Positions 22,786 through 35,990 are shown, counted from the first letter of the stretch. The stretch: DNA of 64,000 nt from Ditylenchus dipsaci (GCA_004194705.1 SADC01001283.1:806001-870000), one strand, 5' to 3'. The notes: a model not told the origin generated them from the letters alone. A program made the numbers and translations.

Positions 22786-24796
22786 GGCCAAATTTGTAAT
22801 TTTGGCTAAGTAAGAGCAAAGTACGACAAAAGTATGAGCAAAATACGAGTACGATTACGGATATTTTTTGATCTTACTAAGAGTACGAATAAATTTTATA
22901 AGACGGTAAGAGTACGAGTACAAATACGAGAAAATTACTAACTCGAACAATGGACAAAAGTATAAAAGATCTTAATTTTACAAAAAGATACACTGTTATA
23001 AATTCAATGAGTTGTATCCAGAGGAAGAGTCTTCACATAAAGCACACCTATTCAAACACCTATCCGTAGAATTTTTTTGAACCCCACCACTACAGCCAAT
23101 AACTTGTTAGAAAGCTGAGATCCTGAGCTACAAGAGGGTTCAAAAAAATTCAGAATTGATGAGACAATCACCGAGCACAAAAAATTTTAAATTTATGACA
23201 GGAAAATACTTTTTGAGGCAGAAAACGGGACAATTTTGGTGTCGAAATGTAATTTTAACCAATGCAATGTCTATCCCACACAAGTTATTGAACCACAATT
23301 AATAAAAAAAACTTTATTATTCACACAGAAAACAATATTTTTTACAGTAAAAATACAGGGTGCAGCACCAAATTCCTTGATAAAAAAATACCCATATCTT
23401 TTGTTTCCTAAGTCACATTTTGAGAGGTTGGACCTCAAAATACGAGTACGATTACGGGTATTTTATGATTTTACTAAGAGTACGACCCAAGGAAGACGGA
23501 GTCGGAAATTCGGACGTTGTCTTTTCCACTGGATACCCTATTTATAATACGCTGAACACGATGGCGCTATCATATTTGGTGCGTACATAGTCCATTTTCG
23601 AGTAATAGACCTCCAAAATTGGGTACGCGAGGAGGTCCTGAATACGTGGATGTCTATCATATTTTTTGCAGGAGGGTCATTTCTTACTCACACCCCAACT
23701 CGTTGTATACTATTAGATAGCCGAGAAAAATGAGTTTTCTAATAATGTATTAACACTCCGACTCCCGTACATGTCTTTTAGGACTCCTGACTCAGAATTT
23801 CAAGCTGAACACGATGGTGTTTTCGGTTTAGCAAATGTTCGTAAAAAAATTTCGGCTAGAGCCCTCTAAAATTTGCCCTTTAAAGTTTTTAATTTTTCAT
23901 ATTGCCACGAAAGCACGGAAAATGGTCATACATTATTATGTACTGACATTTTGATAATCTGCAAATTATATATTGTATAGGAAAAGCTAGGCTATCTTTT
24001 GCGCAGTCGTTTGCCCAGGTGTTTTAAAATTTCGGTGCTGGGAAATCCCATAGATTATAATGTCAGCCTGTAATAAGGACTCATCTCCAAATGACTAAAC
24101 TTTTTCACGCTTAATAGACTAAGTGTAATAGAATGTTGATCTGTAGGAAATTTCATGGAGATTCTGAACCCGCGAAAAAATTCATGAAATATTTTTCATG
24201 GTGACTTATGACTTCGGAAATATAGGTCATTTTTTAGACCTATTATTTGCTTTTGCTACAGTGCAAACTGTCAAATTTAGTATTCTGACACCAGAATCGT
24301 GTTCAGCATGGTTGATTAACGTGTCAAGCGCTCTGACGAAAAACATTTATACTTCGAAAAAAAAGTGCAGAGATTTCCGAAATCCGTTTGAAACATGGCG
24401 AGCACTCAAGATCAATTCTTCATATTTAATAAAAGTTTGAATCGTTATAGAGAAATCTGTGATTCTGAAACCGGATCGGTGCTCATTATGGTTGATTTGC
24501 TGGTGAAGCTATTAAAACAACTATTAAAATCATACAAATTTAAAATTCCACTCGAGATAAAAAAACTTTGAAAGAGTTCTAAAAGTTCAGTATGAGCTAG
24601 GTCGCTTAACGAGTATATACTCGAGTATTTGTCAGTATAAATTCAGACAAAATCTAGATTTTGTCCGCTTAATGACAAATTGTACAAAATCTTTCTTTTC
24701 AAAATTTAATTGTTTTGAACAGAATTAATTCATCATCTGTCCGTAAACTTGTCCAGTTGTTAACGAAGTGTTAATTTTGTTGCTGGCTTGAAATTA
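22786..24796. other. intergenic with degenerate repeats
   Basis: GTACGAGTACGATTACGGAT arrays occur at about 22830-22930 and 23440-23490. Copies of GTGTTCAGCATGGT or its complement occur at about 23807 and 24299. Motif GCTGAGATCCTGAGCTACAAG is at about 23115. No gene is recognised. Confidence 0.5.
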
Positions 24797-25525
24797 CCGT
24801 ATTCTCTCTAATAGAACCACGTGTGGTTCTATTTTTCAACCTGCCTGGGGGGTGTGGTTCTATTAGAGAGTGTGGTTCTAATAGAGAGTGTGGTTCTATT
24901 TTTTACCCTCTCATGATATCCAAGCATTGTAACATACGCGCATAAATTCTTTGTTTACAACAAAACTTGGACCTGCTCTGGTTTAGGGGAACGCCAATTT
25001 TTAATTTTTTTATTTATTTTTGTTGATTATGGCATTCATGGTTATATCGATAACCTATATGAATATTTTACTAAGTAATTTTGTTAATCAAGGTGATCAT
25101 TGTCACCCTGATCAACATGATCAACTAGATCGATCTAAGTGAAAAATGGGCGTCCCCCCCTTAAACCAGAACAGGTCAAAAAACTCATCAACACTTTGCA
25201 GATATTCTTTATGGAAGACATTTTCTTGCGCTTCCTCGAGATCGATCTCTTGTATCAGCTCAGCCAGCTTCTTCTCATCACGCGCGTGCTTCACTCGACC
25301 ACACGGAACCGGCCAACTTTCTTGAAGCAGTGGATGGCGTCGTCCTCAAATCTATAGGTAGCATTGGGAACTCGCACGATTTGAATGACTCAACGATGAG
25401 CTTCTTCGAGAGATTCTCCACGGCTTCGACAATACATTGAAGTTAGACGGTCATTGGCGCAGCTTGAGAGAGTCTTAAGAGGTGTGGTTCTACTAGAGAG
25501 TGTGGTCCTATTAGAGAGAATACGG
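24797..25525 (-). mobile_element. deleted pogo/Tigger-type element
   Basis: CCGTATTCTCTCTAATAGA is mirrored at the right end and TA flanks both sides. On the minus strand about 25230-25440 carries broken transposase fragments: LSKKLIVESFKSC, then after a frame change FEDDAIHCFKK, which match the end of pogo/Tigger transposases. The catalytic core is missing. Confidence 0.72.
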
Positions 25526-25569
25526 TACTCGCTGATATCATAACTTTTGAGTTGAAACTTTCAACCTTT

Positions 25570-26340
25570 AGAAAAATGTCAAATCAACAAAGCCTCTCTC
25601 ATGCTGTTGGAGATACTTCAATCGCAAGGAAGAAGAGGATGCCAACGGAAAACTTGTGATTTTCGGGTACTGCCAATTCTGCAATGTTCGTTGCTTTTCA
25701 AAAGCCGAAAGAATTGAATAGCAAATCAATTTCTGTAATCAAGTCAAAGCTCGGTGAGGAACGTATGCCAAGCCATCGCCACCAGTCAAGTCTCTCTTAA
25801 ATGAGCAATCTGGTCGCTCGGATCGAAAAAGATGGAACACTGTAGGATGAACTGAAGGATGATGTCAAAGCAATTCTCTCTCCTTTGGCTCAAGCGATCA
25901 CTGCAATTGAAGGGACGAAGTGGACTCAAATGAAATGATACAAGATGATCTAACAAGCTTTCGATTTCTCCAAGGCAGCAATTGAAGACAGTGAGTTCTT
26001 TGAAGAGCTCAAAGAAGAATTGATTACCGATTAATCTTGTAATTAATCGTGTTGATTGTATCTATAAGATCGTCAACAACAGAGAAGAGTTTGGAAAGAC
26101 TGATGTCGCTCATTTGCTCGATCTTTTTGAACCATTGGACGAGGACGACCAAGGAGAAGAAAAACAAGCAGCAATCGAACTACTCGCCAAGAAGTATTTG
26201 AAAAATCTACTATTTTCAGGCCAAGAAAGAAAGCTAAGAGTTATGCTATAGTTGGAAATGATTATTCTTATCTCCGGTGATGACGGAATGAGCTCATTGT
26301 CTGGCTGAGATGGAATCTTTGCAACTGACAATATCGCAAC
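25570..26340 (+). pseudogene. degenerate protein-coding segment, possibly hAT-like
   Basis: Coding-looking fragments in changing frames. DANGKLVIFGYCQFCNVRC (about 25640-25700) has a C..C pair. LKDDVKAILSPLAQAITAI (about 25850-25910) resembles the helical region before the hAT dimerisation domain. VNNREEFGKTDVAHLLDLF and the acidic stretch after it (about 26070-26170) are a good open segment. Stops and frameshifts separate them. The hAT assignment is a guess; no terminal repeats were found. Confidence 0.4.
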
Positions 26341-26759
26341 TCTGGTATGAGCACGTTAAAATTATTGTTGTCTCGAGCGGACTTCGAAATTTGAAGGCGT
26401 ATTTTTTATTTTTAATAGTTTTACAAGCAATCTACCATGGTTAGCAAGATTTCGGTGTCAGAATTACAGGTTAGTCCATTGAAATCTTTGATTTTTTATT
26501 AAATATGAAGAACGGATTTTGAGTGTTCGCCATGTTTCAAACGGGATTTCGTAAATTGCTGCACTCCTTTTTTTCAATTTTTTCTATGCCATTTGTAGAT
26601 TAGAAAAAGGGCTATCTCTCGGTATTATTTTTGTCACGGTATAAGCTTACAATAATTCAGTGCGTGGCTAATTTCGACGAAAAATCATAAAATCTGGAAT
26701 TAGTTCTTATGTTCTGATGTATCTCTTATTAGAGAGGAGTGGTCCGTTTCTTATATACC

Positions 26760-27056
26760 CTTGGCATAACGAAACCTTCCATATGAGGAAAAATTAAAAA
26801 ATTTTGCAACAAAACATGTCGATATAACGAAATTTTCGAACTAAAAGGAGTGGAGCATATTAGAGGGTCGCGAAATACGGCATTGATGATAGAACACATA
26901 TGTTTAATTCCGCATTATCAGGCGAATGTAGTAAACCTCGATATAACGAACTTTTCATTCAGTTTCACTTAATTTACCTCGATATAGCAAACCATCGATA
27001 TAACGAACATTTTTTCCGTCTCCCCGAGAGTTCGTTATATCGAGGTTCGACTGTTC
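26760..27056. repeat. MITE-like repeat with CGATATAACGAA phrases
   Basis: CTCGATATAACGAAC-type phrases recur at about 26937-26955, 26975-27010 and, inverted, 27030-27055, ending GTTATATCGAGGTTCGACTG, a pogo-like CAGT terminus in reverse. The left end is unclear. Confidence 0.55.
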
Positions 27057-27199
27057 GAAAAAGATCATTTTTGCCTTCGCACCCCAGTTGTCCAAAAATA
27101 ACGATTTTCACTTTTTTGTTCGGTGTTTTTAGACAAAGGAGTACCAAGGCAAAATTTTTTTTTTAAATTTGTTATATCAAAATAATGAATTCGGTTGCA

Positions 27200-28000
27200 G
27201 TTTACAATCCCCACGGGGAGGTCAGATGGAGGAGATAACTTCATATTCGTGTTTCTCGACCCCGATTTCATGAGAAAGCCGGCTGTTTTTTTAATTCTGA
27301 GAAAAAAAATTTCGGACCACAGGGGGTATCATGCTTTTTAGTCAAAATTTGAAAAATTTAAATTGGCGGCTTTTGAATTTTAAAGGGAATAAGGGCTGTA
27401 TAGGGAGAGGGAATTAAGGGGGCCACTTTTATGGCAGGACCACAGAAATTCAAATTTTTGTATTCTTCGATTGCCTCACCATGTTTTTCAACTGGGCCGT
27501 GGCAAAAAGAGACTCTATATGCATTTTTGATCAAGAGTACTTCTCGGGATCATGTCTAAGGTAAGTGAGTGCGCACATCTGTAACTCTCAACCCTCCGCC
27601 CCCTTAGGGGGCTTGGAGTTGAGATGCGCACACCCAATACTTAGACACAAATCACTCGAAAGTGACTCTGGATGCATGAAAAAGCATGCATACCAGAGTT
27701 TATTTATGCGGTAGGACCCAGTATTCAAACTATGTTCAACATCTTCTTGTTAGTGGGCCCTGTATGATAAGTGGCCCCTTTTTATCCCTTTCTCTCCTAC
27801 ACAGCCTTTGTTCCCTTAAAATTCAAAGGCCCCAATTTAAATTTTTCAAATTTTGACTAAAAGCATGATACCCCCCTGTGGTTCGAAATTTTTTTCTCAG
27901 AATCGAAAAAACAGCCGGCTTTCTCATGAAATCGGGGTCGAAAAACACGAATATGAAGTTATCTCCTCCATCCGATCACTCTTCGTGGGGGGGATTGTAA
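27200..28000. mobile_element. 800-bp inverted-repeat MITE
   Basis: TTTACAATCCCCACG and GGAGGAGATAACTTCATATT at the left are inverted at the right (AATATGAAGTTATCTCCTCC, GGGGGGATTGTAAA). The interior contains AAACTATGTTCAACATCTTC and a TCAACTCCAAGCCCCC-type dyad. A diverged copy is at 51400-52110. Confidence 0.8.
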
Positions 28001-28283
28001 ATCAAGCCATGAATTCTACAATAATTTAAGACTACTTTAAAAACAGAATCTCGAAATCGTGTCAAAATAAAAAGAAATGGGCCTTTTGAATCAGGAGGAT
28101 TTGGTGCCGCGCCTGCAGAAGAAGAAGAAGAAAATCTGCTATACCGAGTGATGAAATACTCTGAAATTTCAGAAATTAATTGCCTTCTGATAATTTTGCT
28201 GACTAGATGAGAGAATAACTGCATTAAAAGCATGTGTGAGAAGAAAAGTTTTACAAACGCCTAGCCCACTATTGTTATACCAT

Positions 28284-29551
28284 TTTAACACGGGAAGTCC
28301 TGCGGTGAGACCAGCAGCTTCTGGTGCAGAATTTCATGAGGAATCCGATCTGCAAACCATTTTTCAAAAAAGCCGGTTTGGCGCAAGATTTAAACCGATT
28401 TCTGAATGGTGTAAATGTGACTTGGGTATGTTCAGAAATCAGGTAGTACTCAAACATTCATATACACATGCAGAACTTTCATGGCTCGTAAGGAAGGGCA
28501 GAGAACAAGCTTCTAATGACATATCGTTCAGTTGTTTATGATAACTAATGTGGAATTTTTTGCCTAAAGAAAAAATGTGTATTTTTTCAAAAATTTTTTT
28601 TTTTATTCAAATGTGCAAATTAGATGTGATAGAGCCGTTGTTCAGCAAAACCACATATCATTTGGAAGAGAAATTTCAACGCACCAAAAAATGCTTTGAA
28701 GTTAAACAATAAAGTCTTTAGAGTGGTTATGCCGACAGTTTAAAAAAACTAATAATTATTCAAAACGTGAAACTTGTTCGTCACTAGACCAGCACGCAAT
28801 TTGCACGCCGATTCGTGTTCAGCATGGGTCGATTAGCTTATAAAACTGCTCTTAAAAATTTGAAATTCATCGTCAAATTCAAATTCCTCTCAAGACAATA
28901 TTTATTCAATATTTAATTCCTCGCACGTGTTGAATAATTATTGTATTGAGAGGAATTTGAATTTTTGACGAATGAATTTCAAATTTTAAGAGCAGTTTTA
29001 TAAGCTAATCGACCATGCTGAACACGAATCCGGCGTGCAAATTGCGTGCTGGTCTAGTGACGAACAAGTTTCACGTTTTGAATAATTATTAGTTTTTTTA
29101 AACTGTCGCATAAACTCTAAAGACTTTATTTTGTTTAACTTCAAAGCATTTTTTGGTGCAATTTTAATTTCTCTTCCAAATGATATGTGGGTTTTGCTGA
29201 ACACGGCTCTATCACATCTAATTTTGCAAATTAATAAAAAAACTTTTTGAAAAAATAACCACATTTTTCTTTAGGCAAAAAATTCCACATTTAGTTATCA
29301 TAAACAACTGAGATATGTCATTGGAAGCTGTGTCTCTGCCCTTCCTTACGAGCATGAAGTTCTGGCATGTGTTATGAAATGTTTGAGTATACCTGATTTT
29401 CTGAACATACCCAAGTCACATTTGACACCATTCAGAATTGGTTTAAATCTTGTGCCAAACCGCTTTTTTTGAAAAATGGTTTGCAGATTCGGATTCCTCA
29501 TGAATTCTGACCAGAAGCTGCTGGTCTCACCGGCAGGACTTCCCGTGTTAA
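28284..29551. repeat. 1.27-kb near-perfect palindrome
   Basis: AACACGGGAAGTCCTGCGGT at the left is mirrored at about 29530-29550, and the arms of roughly 600 bp stay paired with few mismatches. The turn is near 28910-28930. Both arms carry GATTCGTGTTCAGCATGG (28805 plus; 29010-29030 inverted). Small open frames are shadows. Confidence 0.85.
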
Positions 29552-29559
29552 CCAAATAT

Positions 29560-31398
29560 CTACATTGGAACCAAAGAATGAATATATAAGCTGTTGCACA
29601 TCCCAAAAGCAAAAATCCCGTTTTTCAAAAGTCCTTGCTTGCAGTTGAATGAGTTGCGGTGTGGGAAAACCATGGGAAGCATTTCTACGCAAGCAACTAA
29701 AAATATATTTTGGATTTAAATAATTTTTGCCGAATTAATTTTTTTCATAGTTTTAAACTTTTTAGTTTATGGTCGGGAATGATATTTTTAGGAGCAAAAG
29801 GGTCGATTTTATTATGAATGCAATCAAAAAGTCGGCCGTGATAAAAAAATTTTCGAATTTTTGCGTATTTTACACGAACATTGCTCGTTTTGGGCAGTGA
29901 AATTATTGATTGAAAAAACACATGATTTTTTTACAATTTTACATAAAGTTATCTATTTTTTAATTTATTTTTTTGCAACTGAGGAAATTCAATTTTTCAA
30001 AACCTAAAAATACGTCTTCATGCACACTCAGGGCTTTCAAACAGGTGTGACTTTCCGTCATGTGATTATAAAAAACAATTTTGTCGACCGAAACAATTAG
30101 GATTTTCATAGAAACAACCTGTAATAGAGAAAATTAAAAAAGCTAAAATGTCGAGATCTGACTAATCAACATAATTTTGACTGCATTATTTTATTATTGT
30201 TACAATTTTACCATATATATGACTTCTCTACGACAAGAAAAGAAATTTACGTGTGGGGGAAAAAAGGGGTTACTTTTGTAGACTTGAAAGAAACGTGGGC
30301 ACATATGGTTCAGGCTGCATAAATTATATTTCTTGTGTTTAGAAAGTGAACCTACCATATATGAAAATTCCAGCGTGGAAAGTCCTTCCCAATATAAACC
30401 TGATAATTTGGAATTTGAAAAGTAAAATTATGTATCCTATTTAAATTTTCTTTAAAACCCTTGAAAGGTCAAAGCTGTTTGTAAAATTGTCCAGTGCAAG
30501 CACCGGGATTTTCTATCTTTTTGATTATTGGAAATCGAACAAGTTTGAGATGTATCTCCCGATTTTCTGGTGCCAACAAAATACGAATTAATACGGTTCT
30601 GATTAAACTTTTTTAAATGGGCTCTTTTGAGTTAGCACTTTGGTTTGGATAAGACTTGTGCAAAAAAAAGTTTCTTTATAGAAAAAGTAGAAAATTATTT
30701 TGAGCTCAGGAAATTTTGGCCCATGCCAAAAAATGCAAATGATTTTTTCACTAAATTTTTTCACTTTTGTACTTTTTTCACTACTTGCTTACTTGACCAC
30801 TAAGCCGCTGGTTTCTTCCATGCTCCCAACTAAAGTAGATTATTTTTTTCAATATTCAAGCACATAGTCCTACCGAAGCCATCACAAACCAGTCCAATGG
30901 GTATAGAAAGGGACAAAAGCACCGAAGATAGCACCAGCATTTTTGTGGACACTTTTTTGGGAAGAAAGTGTCACACCATACGAAAAAAGAGCTGAAAGTG
31001 GCGAAACTTTTAGATATTGTGTCCGAATTGTGTTTAATTATTTACCATAGAATTTCATGAAGCCTAAAACCATACACACATCAAATTTATTTGAGTCATT
31101 ATATTGGTTTTTTCTGAGCTTTTTCCACAAATTTGGAAGACCGTGGCTTCTTCGGCGCATTAAACATTTCCAAAATTTTTAATTTGGGGGAGCGGGGCGG
31201 GGAGGATGAGGGGTGGTGGTTTGGGTTGGGTGGAGGTGACAGTACCCTTTTTTTGGCACTATACTCTTTTGAGTTGCGGTTTTTTTTGAATCACACAAAA
31301 AGTATAGTGCTAGATGAGAGAGTATTGATTGAAATACTTTTTGACCCACAAAAATCTCCTTTCTTGCAACAAAAGTCTTTTTTTCTGCCACATTTAAC
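29560..31398. other. intergenic, AT-rich; G-rich tract near its end
   Basis: No gene recognised. A G-rich strand-asymmetric tract lies at 31182-31240 (runs GGGGG, GGGG, GGGG, GGTGG, GGG), with the potential to form a G-quadruplex. Confidence 0.5.
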
Positions 31399-31400
31399 TA

Positions 31401-33046
31401 CCGTAAAATCTTCTAATTAAAAGCCCATGGGCTTATATTTTTCAAACCCTCCCAGACACATGGGCTTCTATTAGAAGGTGGGCTTATATTTTTCAAACCT
31501 TTAATATTTTTTTCCAACTTTTTCATTTTTCTAGGCCAAGTGCATCCAAATAATTTTTAATTTTAATCTATTTTCACTCTTTCTGTGATAATAACTGTTT
31601 TCTATTTTCGTTACAAATTTATTCTGTGAACTGATTTATTTTAAGAATGAATTAAGATACAAACACCACTTTAAGGTGACAATTGGATGCTCGACAAATT
31701 CTAAAAAGGCACAACTTCGTTCTCCGGCGTAAAACAACTACTTCTCAACAGGCTCCAGAAAACTATGCTAAAGTGGTCGCTGAATTTATCGTACTTGTGG
31801 AACAGCTTCGAAAGACTTTCAAGTTCTCTCATATTTTTGCAATGGATGAAACTGCTGTGTGGTTCGATTGCCCAGGGGAGACATGTATTGAGACCAAAGG
31901 AGCGAAAGATGCAAGAGTCTTAATTTGTTTCTATATGTTATGGTGATCTTAAAATTTTGGTTCAGGTTACTGTGCTTACGACTGGTCATGAAAAGATGCG
32001 TGTAACGGTCTGCCTCACTGCCACTGCAGACGGAAAAAGCTGCTTCCGTACGTTCTTGTTAATCGTAAACGTCCCATCCCAAAGATTGCGGAAGAGTTCA
32101 AAGATAAGCTTATCATTAATTTGGCATGGCTCTACATGGATGGACGATTCTACAACAGAAGACTACTCGCGAAAGGTAATCAAGGGTGGCGGAGTTTTTG
32201 CCGAAAAGCGATTGTTAGTGTGGGATGCTTTCGCAGCTCACAAAAGCGTGAAGACAACAGCTGTGTTGAAGGAATTAGGTCTGGTGGCTGCTTACATTCC
32301 AGGAGGATGTACAAAATTCATTCAAGTAGGTATAATTTAACCAGTCTTACCTTGAGCTCAACATTTCATCATAGGCGCCTGATGTGAGCTGGAACAAGCC
32401 GTTCAAGGGACACGTGAGAGATTGCTACACAACATGGATGTCGAATGATTTTGAGAAGGCGTATACGCCAGCAGGAATCCTAGAGCTCCTCCATTGCATT
32501 GGTTATGAGATGGATTGATTGTGCGTGAAGAAAATTTCAAAAGAGACGGTTGTGAAGTCTTTTGGAGGTTTGCTTTTTTGGGTGCGTTTATTATCAGCTT
32601 TTTTTCTATTTAAAGCATGTGCTATCACAACTCCAACTGATGGTTCCGGTGACTCAGCATTTCTTGCTTCAAATCTAGTGGATCTATAGGAATAAAAGGG
32701 CTAGACCTTCTAAGAAAGATAAGAGCACAGCAGCAAGCAAGAGATGGCCGCTTTGACTTCGAGGACGCTGGAATTGAAGAAGACGAAAACACTAATTTAG
32801 AAAATTTTAACGATGATGAACCTTTGTTCTTCGAGCATTGATTTTGTTTGACCAACTTGAAATAAACGCCTATTATTATCGTTGTATAAAAACTTTTTCT
32901 TGAATAAGCAACATTTTTTACATGAGCTTATATTTTTCGAACCTGCCGGCCACATGGGCTTGTATTAGAAGGTGAGCTTATATTTTTCAACCCTCGTGGG
33001 ACATGGGCTTATATTAGAAGGTGGGCTTTAATTAGAAGATTTACGG
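31401..33046 (+). mobile_element. pogo/Tigger element with transposase
   Basis: CCGTAAAATCTTCTAATTAA at the left is mirrored, with a one-base gap, by TTAATTAGAAGATTTACGG at the right. TA flanks both ends. Subterminal AGCCCATGGGCTTATA phrases repeat inside both arms. Total 1646 bp. Confidence 0.9.
31685..32838 (+). pseudogene. pogo/Tigger DDE transposase, N-terminus missing
   Basis: Cut-and-paste transposase. Exons by eye: 31685-31916, 31966-32325, 32375-about 32570 and about 32622 onward; the first two introns are 49 nt. Seen in order: ILKRHNFVLRRKTTTSQ (end of the DNA-binding region), FAMDETAVWFD with the first catalytic Asp, TTGHEKMRVTVCL, LLVWDAFAAH with the second Asp, then YIPGGCTKFIQ, and APDVSWNKPF with the third Asp after the splice. 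KISKETVVKSF and an acidic tail ending EPLFFEH follow, with stop at 32836-32838 and AATAAA at about 32862. A TGA at 32516-32518 interrupts the frame, and no helix-turn-helix N-terminus is present, so the copy is probably dead. Confidence 0.88.
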
Positions 33047-33420
33047 TATTTTACTGACTAGACTATCAACTTTAAACCATCAAGCTAGAAATCGTACTAG
33101 GTTCACCGTGAGTCCTTATACTAGCCAGCTGAGCAATTTCTACGTGTGTGGCAGAAAAAGAGATATTTGTTGCAGGAAAATAGACTTTTGTGGGTCGAAA
33201 ATAATAATAACCAAGAGGATTGTCCTAAATTTTGGAAATCGCTAAAACCGTGGTTTTTTAAAGTTTCCGATTTTTTAGAAAACCTATTCCAACCCATTTC
33301 AAAGGATCATCGCCGTTGCCAACAAAGAGAAATTCACATGCTTAAATGCGCGCGGACACTTTTTTATTCCGCAAATGCTCTTTTTCGAATTTGTAATGAT
33401 TTGTGTAATGAAGTTAATTA

Positions 33421-33678
33421 CCGTATTTTCTCTATCAATTACCCCTCTCTAATAATTACCCCCTCTCTATTAATTACCCCCCATAGGCACCCTGTATCTC
33501 AGCTCAAAAAATTATTTTGCAAATCTGTTTTTGCGTTGTCTTAATCACACGAACATAGTTGATTCCACTTTTTAAAATTCGTTTGAGCACCCAAAAATCT
33601 CAAAATCAAAATAATTTTTTTTCGATTTTTCAAGGGTTGAAGAATAATTACCCCGGGTAATTAATAGAGAAAATACGG
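33421..33678. mobile_element. MITE, TA target, CCGTATTTTCTCTAT ends
   Basis: CCGTATTTTCTCTATCAATT and its inverse bound 258 bp, with TA on both sides. Internal phrase AATTACCCCCTCTCTATTAA is repeated. Same terminal family as the Tigger element at 31401. Confidence 0.88.
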
Positions 33679-33949
33679 TAGGTTGAAATAAGTAAGGACT
33701 TACAAGTTACTCGTATAGTAGTGTGGTAAAGGCACTGTTGCCGACACCGTTGCCGAATTTTGACTTGGCACCGGTGCGATGCTGGTGCGTGCCGGAAAAA
33801 GTTTTCGGTGCTGGTGCCGGTGTTTTTCGAGTTTTCATCAGAATTATGATGAATTTAGAAAAAAAATAGGCCTTTTTTTGTAAAAAACGACAGATTTAAA
33901 GGACCATGAAACTTGATAAGCACAGCAATTTGGAAATTTTGAATTCGCG

Positions 33950-34208
33950 TGGGACCACCCTAATTTTGTCAATAATGTTTTTGAATTAATTTTTTTCGTG
34001 TTCATTGAAAACTTGAATTTAATTTATGAGTGCAATTTTAAGTTAGACTCATATAAGTAGTTATGGTTCAGTGAAAGCAAGATATGTTGTCCGATCTGGC
34101 AATGTCGAGCAACGTTGGCTCGACTAGTAAACGGTTCTATATTTTGAAAAAATTTTACATGCAAACAAAAACAATTCGAAAACATTATTGACAAATTAGG
34201 GTGGTCCC
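33950..34208. mobile_element. MITE nested in the left terminal repeat
   Basis: GGGACCACCCTAATTTTGTC is mirrored (one-base gap) by GACAAATTAGGGTGGTCCC. It splits the sequence AATTCGCG/CCACAGCC, which is continuous in the intact right-hand arm at 38055-38090. Confidence 0.85.
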
Positions 34209-34261
34209 GCCACAGCCTTTCAAAATTTGAATCTTAGTGTATTAGGGAAAGGCTCAAATTG

Positions 34262-34525
34262 TTTTACCCCCGCCAAATTACTGATTTACCCCGCCAAATT
34301 ATTTTTTTACCCCGCCAAATTTGAATTTTGAGCAAAAATACTTGTTTTACCCGCCAAATTACTGATTTACCCCGCCAAATTATTCATTTACCCCGCCAAA
34401 TTTGAATTTTGAGCAAAATACTCGTTTACCCCGCCAATTACTGATTTACCCGCCAAATTACTGATTTACCCCGCCAAATTATTCACTTATCCCGCTAAAT
34501 TATTCATTTTACCCCGCCAAATTTT
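34262..34525. repeat. minisatellite arm, CCCCGCCAAATTACTGATTTA units
   Basis: About twelve units of 20-25 bp, some with an inserted GAATTTTGAGCAAAA phrase. The inverted twin is at 36045-36360. These arrays form the terminal repeats of the Mutator-like element; they are not a CRISPR. Confidence 0.9.
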
Positions 34526-34969
34526 CATTTTACTTGGGGATGTTTGTATTCTGCCTATGTTGATTTTCATCTTTAAATACTAGCTTCAGATGAAAAGGAC
34601 CTGCTGCTTCTTGGAATGAGGAAAAAGTTTGCCAAAACAAAGAGGAAATAAATAGGAAGTTAGCCAAGAATACATGATTTGTCTCATTAGGTGAGACCAC
34701 CAATTTTTCGATATCTTCATATCAAGTACCAGTAAAGTCTCAAGTTGTTATAAATCTACCCTGCTTCAATACGTAAAAATGGAAAGTGATAAAACCATGA
34801 CAAGAATACTTTATTACCAAAAAACTCAACAAAGCAAACAGTTGACATCAAATTCAAGCAAAATGATATGTACTGTATAAATGATAACTAAATTCGCTCC
34901 AAAGCTTGACCAAGTTTTCTTTTTTCTCCCTCTCTTCATTCGTGGCTCTAGTGGTCGCGGCAAAGATCA

Positions 34970-35990
34970 ATCAGCTTTCAGTTTCCATAAGCAGCAAGGA
35001 GTGAAGCCATAGCAAGTTTTGCCACATCATTTTTGATCTCTTCACAGGCTTCTTGGTATATTCTAGCCTTCGGCAAATCTTTGGAAAGAAAGTTTTGTCT
35101 GCATCAGAGAAGCCAGCAACCTAGGAAGTTACGTAAAAATTTATTGATAGCCAACGTTAATAATACTCACTAGCAGAGGATAGTTGAGAGTCATAAGCTT
35201 GTACGTTCCGTCAAGTTGAACACCCTGCGAGTTTGCTTGGCGATTTTGGAGTTTCTTCGAGCTGATCACCAGATAGAACTGCTCAGTAAGCCTATCCACA
35301 CCGTTCTCACGCACACTGATAGACCGCTAATTGAAGGCGACAGCAAAAGACTTGTTCTCATCCACTAAACCGAATTTATTAACAGTAATGGCACAAACAA
35401 TATTACAGAAGTGAAAGCTACCGGGAATATTACTGTTCTGTTCGAAGTACTTTTTCACGTCTTCAAGCGTCAGAGTGCTTGTAAATCCTTGCTTTCTGCA
35501 TAAAGTAGACTTCTGGTTTTGCACTTGCTTCGACGATGGATTACCAGACCTTCAAGTTCGGCATCATCCTAAACTTTTTTTTCGTTATGTTGTCCAAAAA
35601 ATCACCAGGTTGAAAAAAAATTCGCCTGAATGGATCTCTGAATTTGTCTCGCACTTCTTCCATTAAAAGGATTCCCCATTGCTTGTATTTTGATCTTAAC
35701 TGGTGAGCTGAGTCCATTATCTGTAATTCGCTCGTGATTGTGCACACCAGACGTTCGAATAAAAGCCTCCGATAAGTCTTTTGCATAGCGGATTTGCATT
35801 CGAGCCGTGCAATTGAAATTTCTGTCACGATTGCTCTTAGAATATTGGCAAATCTAGCGATCAGCGGCAATTTTGAGGCTTTCTTGAGATGAATCATAGC
35901 ACCAGATTGAGTTTTGGGCCAACCATAAATCAATTTCCTCTTTGTTTTGGCAAACTTTTTCCTCATTCCAAGAAGCAGCAGGTCCTCTTT
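34970..35990 (-). pseudogene. Mutator-like transposase with FLYWCH-type finger, broken
   Basis: Reading down the minus strand: MKRGPAASWNEEKV at about 35990; then ARMQIRYAKDL and FIRTSGVHNHERI (about 35735-35825), the HNH end of a FLYWCH/WRKY-GCM1-type zinc finger as in Mutator-like proteins; then SSKKLQNRQ and QLDGTYKLMTLNYPLLV (about 35175-35250), the first catalytic Asp block; then GFSDADKTFFPK (about 35085-35120), which follows it in the family. Frames change between blocks and the rest of the catalytic domain is absent. Confidence 0.72.

Noticed and set aside
25139..25357. Plus open frame MKNGRPPLKPEQVKK
   Set aside because: It is the antisense shadow of Tigger transposase remains on the minus strand.
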